Of a stretch of DNA of 64,000 bases, positions 54,071-62,899 are shown one piece after another. The notes below the pieces were generated by a model. The model was not told where the DNA came from. It ran no database searches and saw nothing but the letters and a program-made list of their open reading frames with translations. Where the stretch lies: assembly GCF_016775475.1 (NCBI RefSeq), contig NZ_JAEUXJ010000004.1, forward strand, positions 434,001-498,000, in the 5' to 3' direction. The stretch comes from Belnapia mucosa (GTDB lineage: Bacteria > Pseudomonadota > Alphaproteobacteria > Acetobacterales > Acetobacteraceae). A program made the position numbers and the translations under genes. How positions within the stretch are numbered: the first letter of the stretch is position 1; each line of letters starts with the position of its first letter.

Positions 54071-54200
54071 GGCAACTTCGCCCGTTGGCTGAAGACCCTA
54101 CGGGGGCTCAAGCTCTACAAGGGCATTTGCCAAGCCTGGACGGATGGAGTCCTGCAGGTTCATCTATGACCCGCACTACCAAGTCCCACGACCAAACAGC
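54071..54200 (+). pseudogene. IS481-like transposase C-terminal remnant, frameshifted
   Basis: One frame reads NFARWLKTLRGLKLYKGICQ then AWT, and after a one-base shift the next reads ESCRFIYDPHYQVPRPNS. Together they match the conserved end of IS481-family transposases (NFARRLKTLRGLTPYEYICK...W...ERF..DP.H..PGPNT). Everything upstream is unrecognisable, with a stop just before NFAR. Only the last ~45 codons of the transposase survive, so the element is dead. Confidence 0.65.
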
Positions 54201-54311
54201 CAACGGTCGCCTTACCCGCAAAAAGCTACCGTTCGCGCCACCGCTTAGAGCACACTGCATTGTCTGCTAGCGGGATGACGGGATCCCCAACTTAGCCTGG
54301 AAGGAATCCAG

Positions 54312-54430
54312 ATGGGTAGGCGTCCGCTTCGCGTTTTAGTCGCTTCTCCAGGGGATGTGGCCTTAGAGCGTGATATTGTATTGTGAAAGATGTCAACACA
54401 ATCGTCGCTCATCTCCAGCGTGTTTGCTGA
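54312..54430 (+). pseudogene. Truncated, frameshifted DUF4062 N-terminus
   Basis: Reads MGRRPLRVLVASPGDVALER then DIVL and stops at 54386. The (V/I)xxSPGDVxxERD pattern is the start of the DUF4062 domain, found on many NTPase- or TPR-containing proteins, some linked to defence. Just past the stop, the next frame reads KDVNTIVAHLQRV and closes at 54430, which fits a continuation after an indel. The rest of the gene, normally hundreds of residues, is absent. Confidence 0.5.
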
Positions 54431-54457
54431 CAATGCTCTTAAACGGAGGGCGCCACA

Positions 54458-54859
54458 GTGGAGAAATTCATTATATCAATATCAAGAGCCAAGCGCTTCC
54501 TTGGCAGCTTAGCAACCTATAAAATCATTGTTTACCAACAATTTCGGGATTCCGCTGGAAAAATCCAAGCCATTGATGTCGGCTTTGGCAATATTGGAAG
54601 CGGGGGAACGGAGATTGTGACGGTTTATCCGAACCGCACGGTAGTTACAGAGGCTTTTTACCTAGAGGTTGTGCATTCTGTAAATTCCGATGACCACCTC
54701 GACCGTATGTCGAAATTGCGCGGCCTCGCACCTTTAAAGCTAGGTGAGCAGACGACGAAGGCCACTATTGCGGTCCCAATCGACAGCACTGGGCTGTTAC
54801 AATACCATATCGATAACGGTGGATTTTTAGGATTTGGAATAACAATCACCCGCGTATGA
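54458..54859 (+). CDS. Orphan hypothetical protein in the AT-rich island
   Basis: 133 aa from GTG 54458, with a good GGAGGG site 7 bases upstream. Codon use is clearly less GC-rich than in the flanking genes, with many third-position A/T. No domain recognised; alternating hydrophobic residues (IVTVYPNRTVVTEAFYLEVV) suggest a beta-sheet-rich fold, and there is no signal peptide or membrane helix. It follows a broken DUF4062 gene and an IS scar, so it was probably acquired with them. Confidence 0.6.
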   Translation: MEKFIISISRAKRFLGSLATYKIIVYQQFRDSAGKIQAIDVGFGNIGSGGTEIVTVYPNRTVVTEAFYLEVVHSVNSDDHLDRMSKLRGLAPLKLGEQTTKATIAVPIDSTGLLQYHIDNGGFLGFGITITRV

Positions 54860-55210
54860 TTGCTGGCGCCAGCGATGCAACTTACAGGTCAATGCGCACT
54901 GCCGCGCCCAGAGGTGGCCTAGCCGCGACAGAAGGCGCGAGATGTACATACCTGCCATTACAGAATGTGGCCAGCGCTGGACGTCACAAGTCTATTTCTT
55001 GCGTTGGACCGCGCATGGCTGCTTCGGTCTATCGGCTCGTTGTTCGTAACCCCCGTACGGGGGCGGGTCCATGGCCGGCTAGGATATCCTGATGCCGCAG
55101 GCGCAACCACTTGGGTGGTGTGTTGGTTGCGGCAAGCAGGGCGGAGCCGCCGCCCGCCCGGAACCCACCCTCCCCCTCCCCGTTCCGGCTTCAACAACGA
55201 ACCGGGACCC

Positions 55211-56053
55211 ATGCTGCCAACCCCGCGCCGCCGCCTGGAACTCCTCGCCCGTCTCGGCTACGCCGCCCGCGGCGTGGTGAACCTGCTGATCGGCGGCCTC
55301 GCCCTGCTCGCGGCCTTCCAGCGGGGCGGCTCGGCCACTGGGTCGAAGGGCGCCCTGCAGACGCTGTTCTTCCAGCCGCTCGGCACCGTCCTCCTCGCCA
55401 TCGTCGCGCTCGGCCTGTTCGGTTTCGCCGTCTGGCGCCTGTGCCAGGCGGTACTGGATGCCGATGGGCATGGCCGGGCGCCGCGCGCCCTGGTCATCCG
55501 CCTCGGGCAGGTGATCTCCGCCATCATCTATGCCGGGCTCGGCGTCTTCGCCCTCGGCCTCGTCATGGGTTGGGGCAGCGGCGGCCAGGGGGAAGAACAA
55601 TCGGCGCGGGACTGGACCCGGTGGCTGCTGTCGCAACCCTTCGGCCGCTGGCTGGTCGGCGCGGTTGGCCTGGCGATCGGCGGCGCGGGCCTCGGGATGA
55701 TGGTGAAGGCCTGGTCCGCCTCCTTCGCCCGGCGCCTGGCCTGCGAGGCGGCGACGGCGCGCTGGGTGATACCGCTCGGCCGGCTCGGCTATGCCGCGCG
55801 CGGCATCGTCTTCCTGCTGGTTGCAGGCTTCCTCCTGCTCGCCGCCTACCGGACCGACCCGAGCGAGGCCCATGGCCTGGGCGGCGCGCTGCTGTCCCTG
55901 CAGGCGCAGCCCTTCGGCCGGGTGCTCTTCGGGCTGGTGGCCTTCGGCCTCGCCGCCTTCGGCCTGTTCGAATTCGCCGAGGCGCGATATCGGCGCATCG
56001 AGGCGCCGGGGGACCAGGGCCAGCCCGGCCCGGCCCGCGCCCGCACGGCTTGA
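55211..56053 (+). CDS. DUF1206 integral membrane protein
   Basis: 280 aa with six membrane helices in three pairs. The repeated RLGYAARGVVNLLIGGLAL and RLGYAARGIVFLLVAGFLL are the DUF1206 repeat, each starting with LARxGYxARG-type residues; a third, weaker repeat (VIRLGQVISAIIYAGLGVFA) lies between. Function unknown, probably in the inner membrane. Start ATG 55211 (MLPTPRRRLE) fits; the frame is open further upstream into the AT-rich island but with unrelated composition. Confidence 0.88.
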   Translation: MLPTPRRRLELLARLGYAARGVVNLLIGGLALLAAFQRGGSATGSKGALQTLFFQPLGTVLLAIVALGLFGFAVWRLCQAVLDADGHGRAPRALVIRLGQVISAIIYAGLGVFALGLVMGWGSGGQGEEQSARDWTRWLLSQPFGRWLVGAVGLAIGGAGLGMMVKAWSASFARRLACEAATARWVIPLGRLGYAARGIVFLLVAGFLLLAAYRTDPSEAHGLGGALLSLQAQPFGRVLFGLVAFGLAAFGLFEFAEARYRRIEAPGDQGQPGPARARTA

Positions 56054-56218
56054 GGCCCGGCTTGGGAAATCCGGCATCGGACGCGCCGCAACCCGGCCCG
56101 GGGCCGGCCGTTCCCAACCGCGCGCGTCGGGGGGAGTGCGGGAACCCCGCCTCGCCCGGGGCGTCTAACGCGTTCGGGCCCGCAACATAGTCTCTGGGTC
56201 AGGGTGCAAGGGGACCGG

Positions 56219-57250
56219 ATGTCGTCAGCGGAGCAGGAGATGGCGGAAGGCGCCCCGGTGGTGGATGCGCAATTCCGCCTGCTCGCCGATCATGCCCCAG
56301 TCATGATCTGGCATGCCGGTCCCGACCGTGCCCGCGGCTTCGTCAACCAGCCCTTGCTGGATTTCACCGGCCGGCCGATGGAGGCGGAGCTCGGCCATGG
56401 CTGGCTCGAGGCGCTGCATGACGAGGACCGCCCGCGCTGCGAGACCGTCTTCGCCGAGGCCTTCGCCGCCCGCCGCCCCTTCTCCATCGACTACCGGCTG
56501 CGCCGGCATGACGGCGCCTGGCGCTGGCTGCTGGACAGCGCCCGCCCCTATTCCCGCGGCGGGCAATTCGCCGGCTATTTCGGCTCCTGCGTCGATGTGA
56601 CGGAGATGCGCCAGGCGCTGGACGAACGCCGCCAGGCGCTCGCCGAGCGGGAGACGCTGCTGGCGGAGCTGCACCACCGGGTGAAGAACAACGCCCAGGC
56701 GACGACCTCCTTCCTCGGCCTCCAGGCCAGCCGGGCGACCAATCCGGAGGTATCGGCGGCGCTGCGTGGCGCGGCGACGCGGGTGATGCTGGCGACGCTG
56801 GTGCAGGACCGGATGTTCCGCATCGCCGAGAATGCGGTGATCGACCTCGCCACCGAACTGGCCGCGACGGCGCGCATGGCGCTGGAGGTGGTCGGCCGAC
56901 CCGGCGTGACCCTGCAGCTGGATGCGGAGGACGGGCTGCTGCTGCCCGTCTCCCAGGCGACGCCCCTCGCCCTCATCGTGAACGAGCTGGTGGTGAATGC
57001 GGCGCGCCATGCCTTCGCCGACCGGCCCGGCGGCACCATCCGGCTGGAGCTGCGCCGGGCCGCGCCGGGGCTCGGCGAGCTGATCATCGCCGATGACGGG
57101 ATCGGCCTGCAGGAAAGCCAGCGGCGCCGGACGCCGCAGGGCTGCCTCGGCCTGCATCTGGTCCCCCGCCTCGCGCGGCAGGCCCATGCCAGCCTGCGGA
57201 TCGAGGCCGATCACGGAACGACGGCGACCCTGCGCTTCGCCTGCGGCTAA
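56219..57250 (+). CDS. PAS-domain HWE-type sensor histidine kinase
   Basis: 343 aa, no membrane helix. A PAS domain (~20-135, with APVMIWHAGPDRARGFVNQP and the PAC segment YRLRRHDGAWRWLLDSA) is followed by the phospho-acceptor His in LLAELHHRVKNNAQ and an ATPase domain with NELVVNAARHAF (N box) and IADDGIGL (G1). The HisKA_2/HWE class is typical of alphaproteobacteria. No partner regulator adjoins. ATG 56219 was chosen; a GTG lies 15 bases upstream. Confidence 0.9.
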   Translation: MSSAEQEMAEGAPVVDAQFRLLADHAPVMIWHAGPDRARGFVNQPLLDFTGRPMEAELGHGWLEALHDEDRPRCETVFAEAFAARRPFSIDYRLRRHDGAWRWLLDSARPYSRGGQFAGYFGSCVDVTEMRQALDERRQALAERETLLAELHHRVKNNAQATTSFLGLQASRATNPEVSAALRGAATRVMLATLVQDRMFRIAENAVIDLATELAATARMALEVVGRPGVTLQLDAEDGLLLPVSQATPLALIVNELVVNAARHAFADRPGGTIRLELRRAAPGLGELIIADDGIGLQESQRRRTPQGCLGLHLVPRLARQAHASLRIEADHGTTATLRFACG

Positions 57251-57456
57251 GGCCCATCAGGCAAGGCCGGCGGTTGAGGGCCAGCGAGGGATTTTTCGGC
57301 CCCGGAAGGAGGACGGCGCCGCCGATGCCGGTTGCATCGGCAAGCCGGCCGACGCGCCCAGGGCGGCAAAGACCCGACGGTCCGACCCGGTCGGCCTTGC
57401 CTAATGGGCCTTGGAGCCTTCCCGAGCGGCACCGGTGCCGCCATATTCCCCGGCGC

Positions 57457-60006
57457 ATGGGAACATTGCCGGAACCATTTGTCGCCTGGTTCGCCGCACG
57501 CGGCTGGACCCCGCGGCCGCATCAGCTCGCCCTGCTGCGCGCGGCCGAGGCGGGGCAATCCGCCCTGCTGGTCGCGCCGACCGGCGGCGGCAAGACGCTG
57601 GCCGGCTTCCTGCCCAGCCTGGTCGATCTGGCCCGCTCGCCGCGGGCCGGCCTGCACACCCTCTATATCTCGCCGCTGAAGGCCCTGGCCGTCGATATCG
57701 CCCGCAACCTCATGGCGCCGGTCGAGGAGATGGGGCTGCCGATCCGGATCGAGACCCGGACGGGCGACACGCCGCAGAACCGCCGGGCGCGGCAGCGGGC
57801 CGATCCGCCCAACCTGCTGCTGACCACGCCGGAAAGCCTCGCCCTGCTGCTCGCCCAGCCCGAGGCGGATGAGTTCTTCGCCGGGCTGGGCGCGGTGGTG
57901 GTCGATGAGATCCACGCCCTGGCGGGGACCAAGCGCGGCGACCAGCTCGCCCTCTGCCTCGCCCGGCTCGGGCGGCTGGCGCCCGGGGCGCGGCGGGTCG
58001 GGCTCTCGGCGACGGTCGCGCATCCCGAGCCGCTGCGGGCCTTCCTCTCGCCGAGCGGCGCGCCGGAGGCGGTGCGGCTGGTGCAGGTGCGCGGCGGCGC
58101 AGCGCCGGAGCTCTCCATCACCCTGCCGGAGGGGCGTCTGCCCTGGGGCGGGCATATGGGCCTCGCCTCCATGCCCGAGGTCTATCGGCGCATCCGCGAG
58201 GCACGCGTCACGATCGTCTTCGTCAATACGCGGGCCCAGGCGGAGCTCTGCTTCCAGGCGCTGTGGCGGCTGAACGAGGACGGCCTTTCGATCGCGCTGC
58301 ATCACGGCAGCCTGACGGTCGAGCAGCGCCGCAAGGTGGAGGCGGCGATGGCCGCCGGGAAGCTGCGGGCGGTGGTGGCGACGGCCTCGCTCGATCTCGG
58401 CATCGACTGGGGCGATGTGGACCAGGTGATCCAGGTCGGCGCGCCGAAGGGCGTCGCGCGGCTACTGCAACGCGTCGGCCGCGCCAACCACCGGATGGAC
58501 GAGCCCTCCCGTGCCGTCCTCGTCCCCGCCAACCGCTTCGAGGTGATCGAATGCACCGCGGCGTTGGAGGCGGTGCGGCATGAGGAGCTGGATGGCGACC
58601 TGCCGCGGCCGGGCGGGCTCGATGTGCTGGCGCAGCACATCCTGGCCATGGCCTGCCACGCGCCCTTCCACCCGGACGAGCTGTATGACGAGGTGCGGCG
58701 GGCAGCGCCTTACGCTGAACTCTCGCGCCGCGACTTCGACGACGTGCTCGGCTTCGTCGAGAATGGCGGCTATGCGCTGCGGGTCTATGAGCGCTTCCGC
58801 AAGCTGTTCCGCGATGCCGAGGGCATGGTCCATGTGCGCGACCAGCGCGTCGCCCGCCAGCTCAAGATGAATCTCGGCACCATCGTCGAGACGCCGCTGG
58901 TGAAGGTGCGGCTGCGCGGCGGCCCGGTGCTGGGCGAGGTGGAGGAGTGGTTCATCTCCACCCTCGTCGCCGGCGACTGCTTCATCTTCGCCGGCCAGAC
59001 CCTGCGCTTCGAAGCGCTGGACGGCGTCAGCGCCGTGGTCTCGCGCGGCGGCGAGGGCGAGCCGCGGGTGCCCGCCTATGCCGGCGCCCGCATGCCGCTT
59101 TCCACCTGGCTGGCGGCGCGGGTGCGGGAGATCATCCACGACCCGCGCAAATGGCGCCTGCTGCCGGCCCCGGTGCGCGACTGGCTGCGGCTGCAGCAGC
59201 ACCGATCCATGCTGCCGCCCAAGGACGGGCTGCTGATCGAGACCTTTCCGCGCGGCGGCCGCTGGTTCCTCGTTGCCTATTGCTTCGAGGGAAGGCTGGC
59301 GCACCAGACCCTCGGCATGCTGGTGACGAAGCGGATGGAACGGCTGGGCTATGGCCCGCTCGGCTATCTCGCCACCGACTATATCCTCGCCGCCTGGTCG
59401 GCCTTCGAGCCCACCGAGGTCGCGCCGCTCTTCGAGGAGGACATCCTCGGCGAGGATCTCGAGGAATGGATGGCCGAGAGCTCCATGCTCCGCCGCACCT
59501 TCCGCAACATCGCCACCATCGCCGGGCTGATCGAGAAGAACCACCCGGGCCAGGAAAAACGCCCCCGCCAGATGACCATGAATGCCGACCTGATCTACGA
59601 CGTGCTGCGCAAGCACGAACCCGACCACATCCTGCTGCGCGCGACGCGGCAGGAGGCGGCGGGGGGCCTCACCGATGTCGCCCGCATTGGCCTGCTGCTG
59701 GCGCGCGCCCGCGGCCGCATCATCCACCGCTCCCTCGACCGAGTCTCGCCACTGGCCGTGCCGGCGCTGATCGAGGAGGGGCGCGAATGGGTCGCCGGCG
59801 GCGCCGAGGAGGCGCTGCTGGCCGAGGCCGCCGCCCTGGTCGAGGAAGCGACGGATGGCGCCGACATCTTCTCCGAGCTGCTGGCCGATGTGACGGAGGG
59901 CGTGCGCATCCGCCCGCGCGACGTGGACAAGCCCCGCCACCGCGAGGGCCGCCCGCGGCACAGCCGCTTCATCCGCAACGCGCCGAAGAGCCTCGGCCGG
60001 GCATGA
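57457..60006 (+). CDS. Ligase-associated DEXH-box helicase (Lhr-like)
   Basis: 849 aa superfamily 2 helicase. Walker A is APTGGGKTLAGFLP (~39-52), the DExH box is VVDEIHALAG, motif III is LSATVAHPEPL and motif VI is LQRVGRANHR. The C-terminal half is the Lhr-specific DNA-binding module. In the ligase-associated cluster it unwinds damaged DNA for the nuclease and ligase. It runs divergently from the ligase/exonuclease pair, separated by the inserted region. Its TGA overlaps the pdeM ATG (ATGA). Confidence 0.93.
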   Translation: MGTLPEPFVAWFAARGWTPRPHQLALLRAAEAGQSALLVAPTGGGKTLAGFLPSLVDLARSPRAGLHTLYISPLKALAVDIARNLMAPVEEMGLPIRIETRTGDTPQNRRARQRADPPNLLLTTPESLALLLAQPEADEFFAGLGAVVVDEIHALAGTKRGDQLALCLARLGRLAPGARRVGLSATVAHPEPLRAFLSPSGAPEAVRLVQVRGGAAPELSITLPEGRLPWGGHMGLASMPEVYRRIREARVTIVFVNTRAQAELCFQALWRLNEDGLSIALHHGSLTVEQRRKVEAAMAAGKLRAVVATASLDLGIDWGDVDQVIQVGAPKGVARLLQRVGRANHRMDEPSRAVLVPANRFEVIECTAALEAVRHEELDGDLPRPGGLDVLAQHILAMACHAPFHPDELYDEVRRAAPYAELSRRDFDDVLGFVENGGYALRVYERFRKLFRDAEGMVHVRDQRVARQLKMNLGTIVETPLVKVRLRGGPVLGEVEEWFISTLVAGDCFIFAGQTLRFEALDGVSAVVSRGGEGEPRVPAYAGARMPLSTWLAARVREIIHDPRKWRLLPAPVRDWLRLQQHRSMLPPKDGLLIETFPRGGRWFLVAYCFEGRLAHQTLGMLVTKRMERLGYGPLGYLATDYILAAWSAFEPTEVAPLFEEDILGEDLEEWMAESSMLRRTFRNIATIAGLIEKNHPGQEKRPRQMTMNADLIYDVLRKHEPDHILLRATRQEAAGGLTDVARIGLLLARARGRIIHRSLDRVSPLAVPALIEEGREWVAGGAEEALLAEAAALVEEATDGADIFSELLADVTEGVRIRPRDVDKPRHREGRPRHSRFIRNAPKSLGRA

Positions 60007-60683
60007 ACGCGGCGCCGATCCATCTGGCGGGCGAGCGGCTGATGCTCGATCCGGCCGGGGTGCTGCACTGGCCGGCGCGGCGGACGCTGGTGGTGGCCGA
60101 CCTGCATCTGGAAAAGGGCAGCGCCTTCGCCGCCGCCGGCCGCTTTCTCCCCCCCTACGACACGCGGGAGACGCTCTCGCGCCTCGCCCTACTGCTGCGA
60201 CGCTGGCAGCCGGCGCGGATCATCGCCCTCGGCGACAGCTTCCATGACCGCCACGGCGCCTCCCGCCTGCCGCCGGCGGAGCTGGAGACGCTGACCCGGA
60301 TGCTGGCGGGGGTCGAGATGCTTTGGGTGCTGGGCAACCACGATCCGGAGCCGCCGGAGGGCCTGCCCGGCCAGGCGGCGGAGGAGGTGCGGGACGGGCC
60401 GCTGGTCTTCCGCCACCAGGCCCAGCCGCCGGCCTCCCGCTTCGCGGCGCCGGCGGGGGCGGAAATCTCCGGCCATTTCCACCCCAAGGCGACCATGCCG
60501 ACCCGGGCGGGGGGCGTGACCCGGCCCTGCTTCGTGGTGGATGGCAGGCGGGCGGTGCTGCCGGCCTTCGGCGCCTATACCGGTGGGCTCGACGCGCGGG
60601 ACCCGGCCATCGCCGGCCTCTTCCCGCGCGGCGCCCGGCTCTTCCTGCTGGGGCGGGAGCGGCTCTACAGCATGCCGGCGTGA
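60003..60683 (+). CDS. pdeM: Ligase-associated metallophosphoesterase PdeM
   Basis: 226 aa calcineurin-like phosphoesterase. Metal-binding motifs are VADLHLEKG, ALGDSFHDRHG, LGNHDPEPP and GHFHPKA. This is the TIGR04123 group of the ligase-associated damage-response module, where it is thought to act as an endonuclease or phosphoesterase on damaged DNA ends. Coupled to the helicase by ATGA overlap. Confidence 0.93.
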   Translation: MNAAPIHLAGERLMLDPAGVLHWPARRTLVVADLHLEKGSAFAAAGRFLPPYDTRETLSRLALLLRRWQPARIIALGDSFHDRHGASRLPPAELETLTRMLAGVEMLWVLGNHDPEPPEGLPGQAAEEVRDGPLVFRHQAQPPASRFAAPAGAEISGHFHPKATMPTRAGGVTRPCFVVDGRRAVLPAFGAYTGGLDARDPAIAGLFPRGARLFLLGRERLYSMPA

Positions 60684-60725
60684 GGCAGAGGTCGCGCCTC
60701 GCCGAGACCACCCTACATGCGATCC

Positions 60726-62171
60726 ATGCCGTCTCCCCGCCTGATCTGGTTCCGCCAGGACCTCCGCCTCGCCGACAACCCCGCCCTCGCCGCCGCGGGG
60801 GATGGCCCCATCCTGCCCGTCTATGTGCTGGACGAAGCGGCGGCTGGCCGCTGGGCGCCGGGCGGCGCGGCCCGCTGGTGGCTGCACCACTCCCTCGCGG
60901 CGCTGGGGGAGGCGCTGGCAGCCCGCGGGGCACCGCTGCTGCTGGCGCGGGGCCGGGCCGAAACGGTGATCCCGGCCCTGGCCGATGCGGTGGGCGCCGA
61001 TGAGGTGATGGCCGGCCGCCTCTATGACCCCTGGGCGCGGGAACGCGATGCCCGTGTCGCGGAGGCGCTGGGCGCCGCTGGCCGCCGCCTCACCCTCCTC
61101 CCCTCGGCCCTGCTGCACGACCCGGCCGAGCTGCGGAGCGGCAGCGGCAAGCCCTATGCGGTCTATGGCCCCTTCGCCAAGGCGCTGCGGGCGCGGGGCG
61201 AGCCGCCGGCGCCGCTGCCGGCGCCGGACCGGCTGCGCGGGGTCCCGCATCCGGCGGGCGGCGAGGCGCTGGCGGCCCTGCGCCTGCTGCCGCAGCCGCC
61301 GGAGCCCGACTGGGCGGCGGAATTCGGCACGCTCTGGACGCCCGGCGAGGCCGGCGCCGCGGCGCGGCTCGCGCGCTTCCTCGCCGGTCCGGTGCGGAGC
61401 TATGCCGAGGGGCGGAACCTGCCGGCGATCGAGGGCTCCTCCGGCCTTTCGCCGCATCTGCATTGGGGCGAGGTCTCGCCGCGCCAGGTCTGGCAGGCGG
61501 TGCGGGCGGCGCTGCCGGAGGGACTCGATGCCGCTTGGCCCTTCCTTTCGGAGCTGGTCTGGCGCGACTTCTCCTATCATCTCCTCTGGCACCGGCCGGA
61601 ACTGCCCGAGGCGCCGCTCAAGCCCCGCTTCGCCGACTTCCCCTGGGACCCGGATGCCGCCCTGCTGCGGGCCTGGCAGCGGGGGCGGACCGGCTATCCG
61701 ATCGTCGATGCGGGGATGCGCCAGCTCTGGCGGCTGGGCTGGATGCACAACCGGGTGCGGATGATCGCCGCTTCGCTGCTGGTGAAGCAGCTGCAGCAGC
61801 CCTGGCAGGATGGCGCGGCCTGGTTCTGGGACACGCTGGTGGATGCCGACCTCGCGGCCAACAGTGCCTCCTGGCAATGGGTGGCGGGCAGCGGCACCGA
61901 TGCGGCGCCCTATTTCCGCATCTTCAACCCGGTGCTCCAGGGCGAGAAATTCGACCCTGAGGGCCGCTATGTCCGCCGCTTCCTGCCGGAGCTGGCGCGG
62001 CTGCCCGATCGCTGGCTGCACCATCCCTGGGACGCGCCGGAGGCGGTGCTGCAGGAGGCCGGGGTGGCGCTCGACCGCGACTATCCACGCCCGGTGGTGA
62101 CGCCGGAGGCCGGACGGCAGCGGGCGCTGGCCGCGCTCGCCACGCTTCGCGGCCGGGCGGAGGCGTCGTGA
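60726..62171 (+). CDS. phr: Deoxyribodipyrimidine photolyase
   Basis: 481 aa from ATG 60726 (MPSPRLIWFRQDLRLADN); an ATG three codons earlier is possible. The N-terminal antenna-binding Rossmann domain spans ~1-130, the FAD domain ~200-470. FAD and DNA contacts are visible in YAEGRNLPAIEGSSGLSPHL, ELVWRDFSYHLL and GYPIVDAGMRQLW followed by MHNRVRMIAASLLVK. It repairs UV-induced pyrimidine dimers with blue light. It follows the helicase/PdeM pair by 42 bp, so the whole run is a DNA-repair block. Confidence 0.93.
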   Translation: MPSPRLIWFRQDLRLADNPALAAAGDGPILPVYVLDEAAAGRWAPGGAARWWLHHSLAALGEALAARGAPLLLARGRAETVIPALADAVGADEVMAGRLYDPWARERDARVAEALGAAGRRLTLLPSALLHDPAELRSGSGKPYAVYGPFAKALRARGEPPAPLPAPDRLRGVPHPAGGEALAALRLLPQPPEPDWAAEFGTLWTPGEAGAAARLARFLAGPVRSYAEGRNLPAIEGSSGLSPHLHWGEVSPRQVWQAVRAALPEGLDAAWPFLSELVWRDFSYHLLWHRPELPEAPLKPRFADFPWDPDAALLRAWQRGRTGYPIVDAGMRQLWRLGWMHNRVRMIAASLLVKQLQQPWQDGAAWFWDTLVDADLAANSASWQWVAGSGTDAAPYFRIFNPVLQGEKFDPEGRYVRRFLPELARLPDRWLHHPWDAPEAVLQEAGVALDRDYPRPVVTPEAGRQRALAALATLRGRAEAS

Positions 62172-62899
62172 TGGACGCGGCCGAGGCGGATCTCCGCGCC
62201 CGCGGCTTCCATGGCCTGCGCGTCGTCGGTGATGTGCATGGCGATGCCGCCGGCTTCGAACATGCCGCGGCCGGGGCGGAGGCGGAAGGGCTGTTCCTCC
62301 TTCAGCTCGGCGACCTCACCGACCACGGGCCGGACAGCCCGGCGGTGCTGCGGCGGATGTTCGCGTTGCGGGATGCCGGGCGGGGGCGCTTCCTGCTCGG
62401 CAATCACGACCACAAGCTGCGCCGGGTGCTGCTCGGCCAGCGGGTGCGGATGGCGGCCGAGGGGCTGGGGCGGACCCTGGCGCAGCTGGAAGCAGCGCCG
62501 GATGGTGCGGCGCTGGCGGCCCGCGCCATCGAGGAGATCGGCGCCGCGCCGGCCTGGCTGCGGCTCGGGACGCGACTTTTCGTGCATGCCGGCTGGCATC
62601 CACGGATGCTGCGGGATCCGCCGCCGCCCGATGCCGGGACGCGCAAGCCGGACCCGATGCTCTCCCGCGCCCTGTTCGGCCAAGTGACCGGCCGGATGCG
62701 GCCGGATGGCTATCCGGAGCGGCTGCATGACTGGGTGGAGACGATCCCGCCCGGCTTCACCCTGTACTGCGGGCATGAGCGGCGCTCGACCGACGGAAGG
62801 CCCTATGAGCAGCGGAATGCGGCGGGGGGACGGGCGATCTTCCTCGATACCGGCGCCGGCAAGGGCGGGCACCTCTCCTGGATCGACCTGCCCTGGTAG
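62171..62899 (+). CDS. Serine/threonine-phosphatase-like metallophosphoesterase
   Basis: 242 aa. Motifs VVGDVHGD, LGDLTDHGPDS, LGNHDHKLRR, VHAGWHP and CGHERRST give the full metal-binding set of PPP/ApaH-type phosphatases. Substrates in this family range from protein phosphoserine to Ap4A and RNA ends; here it is open. Its ATG overlaps the photolyase TGA (TGATG), so it is co-translated with it. Confidence 0.9.
   Translation: MDAAEADLRARGFHGLRVVGDVHGDAAGFEHAAAGAEAEGLFLLQLGDLTDHGPDSPAVLRRMFALRDAGRGRFLLGNHDHKLRRVLLGQRVRMAAEGLGRTLAQLEAAPDGAALAARAIEEIGAAPAWLRLGTRLFVHAGWHPRMLRDPPPPDAGTRKPDPMLSRALFGQVTGRMRPDGYPERLHDWVETIPPGFTLYCGHERRSTDGRPYEQRNAAGGRAIFLDTGAGKGGHLSWIDLPW

Larger units (their letters stand above)
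53870..55210. other. AT-richer island between the two halves of the repair module
   Basis: This stretch is visibly richer in A and T than the rest of the window and has no long overlapping shadow frames. It contains an IS481-type transposase scar, a broken DUF4062 start, one plausible gene (54458-54859) and 350 bp (54860-55210) in which I see no gene. The last part has a perfect CCCCCGTACGGGGG palindrome (55052-55065) and a stem CGCAACCA / TGGTTGCG around 55102-55132. The mix suggests imported, decaying DNA. Confidence 0.6.

Noticed and set aside
53986..54270. 94-codon open frame in the AT-rich island
   Set aside because: It runs through the IS481 transposase scar in a frame that does not match the transposase, and its peptide has no family resemblance.
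54856..55092. 78-codon open frame after the orphan gene
   Set aside because: Irregular composition, no ribosome site and no recognisable fold; it covers the palindromic region.
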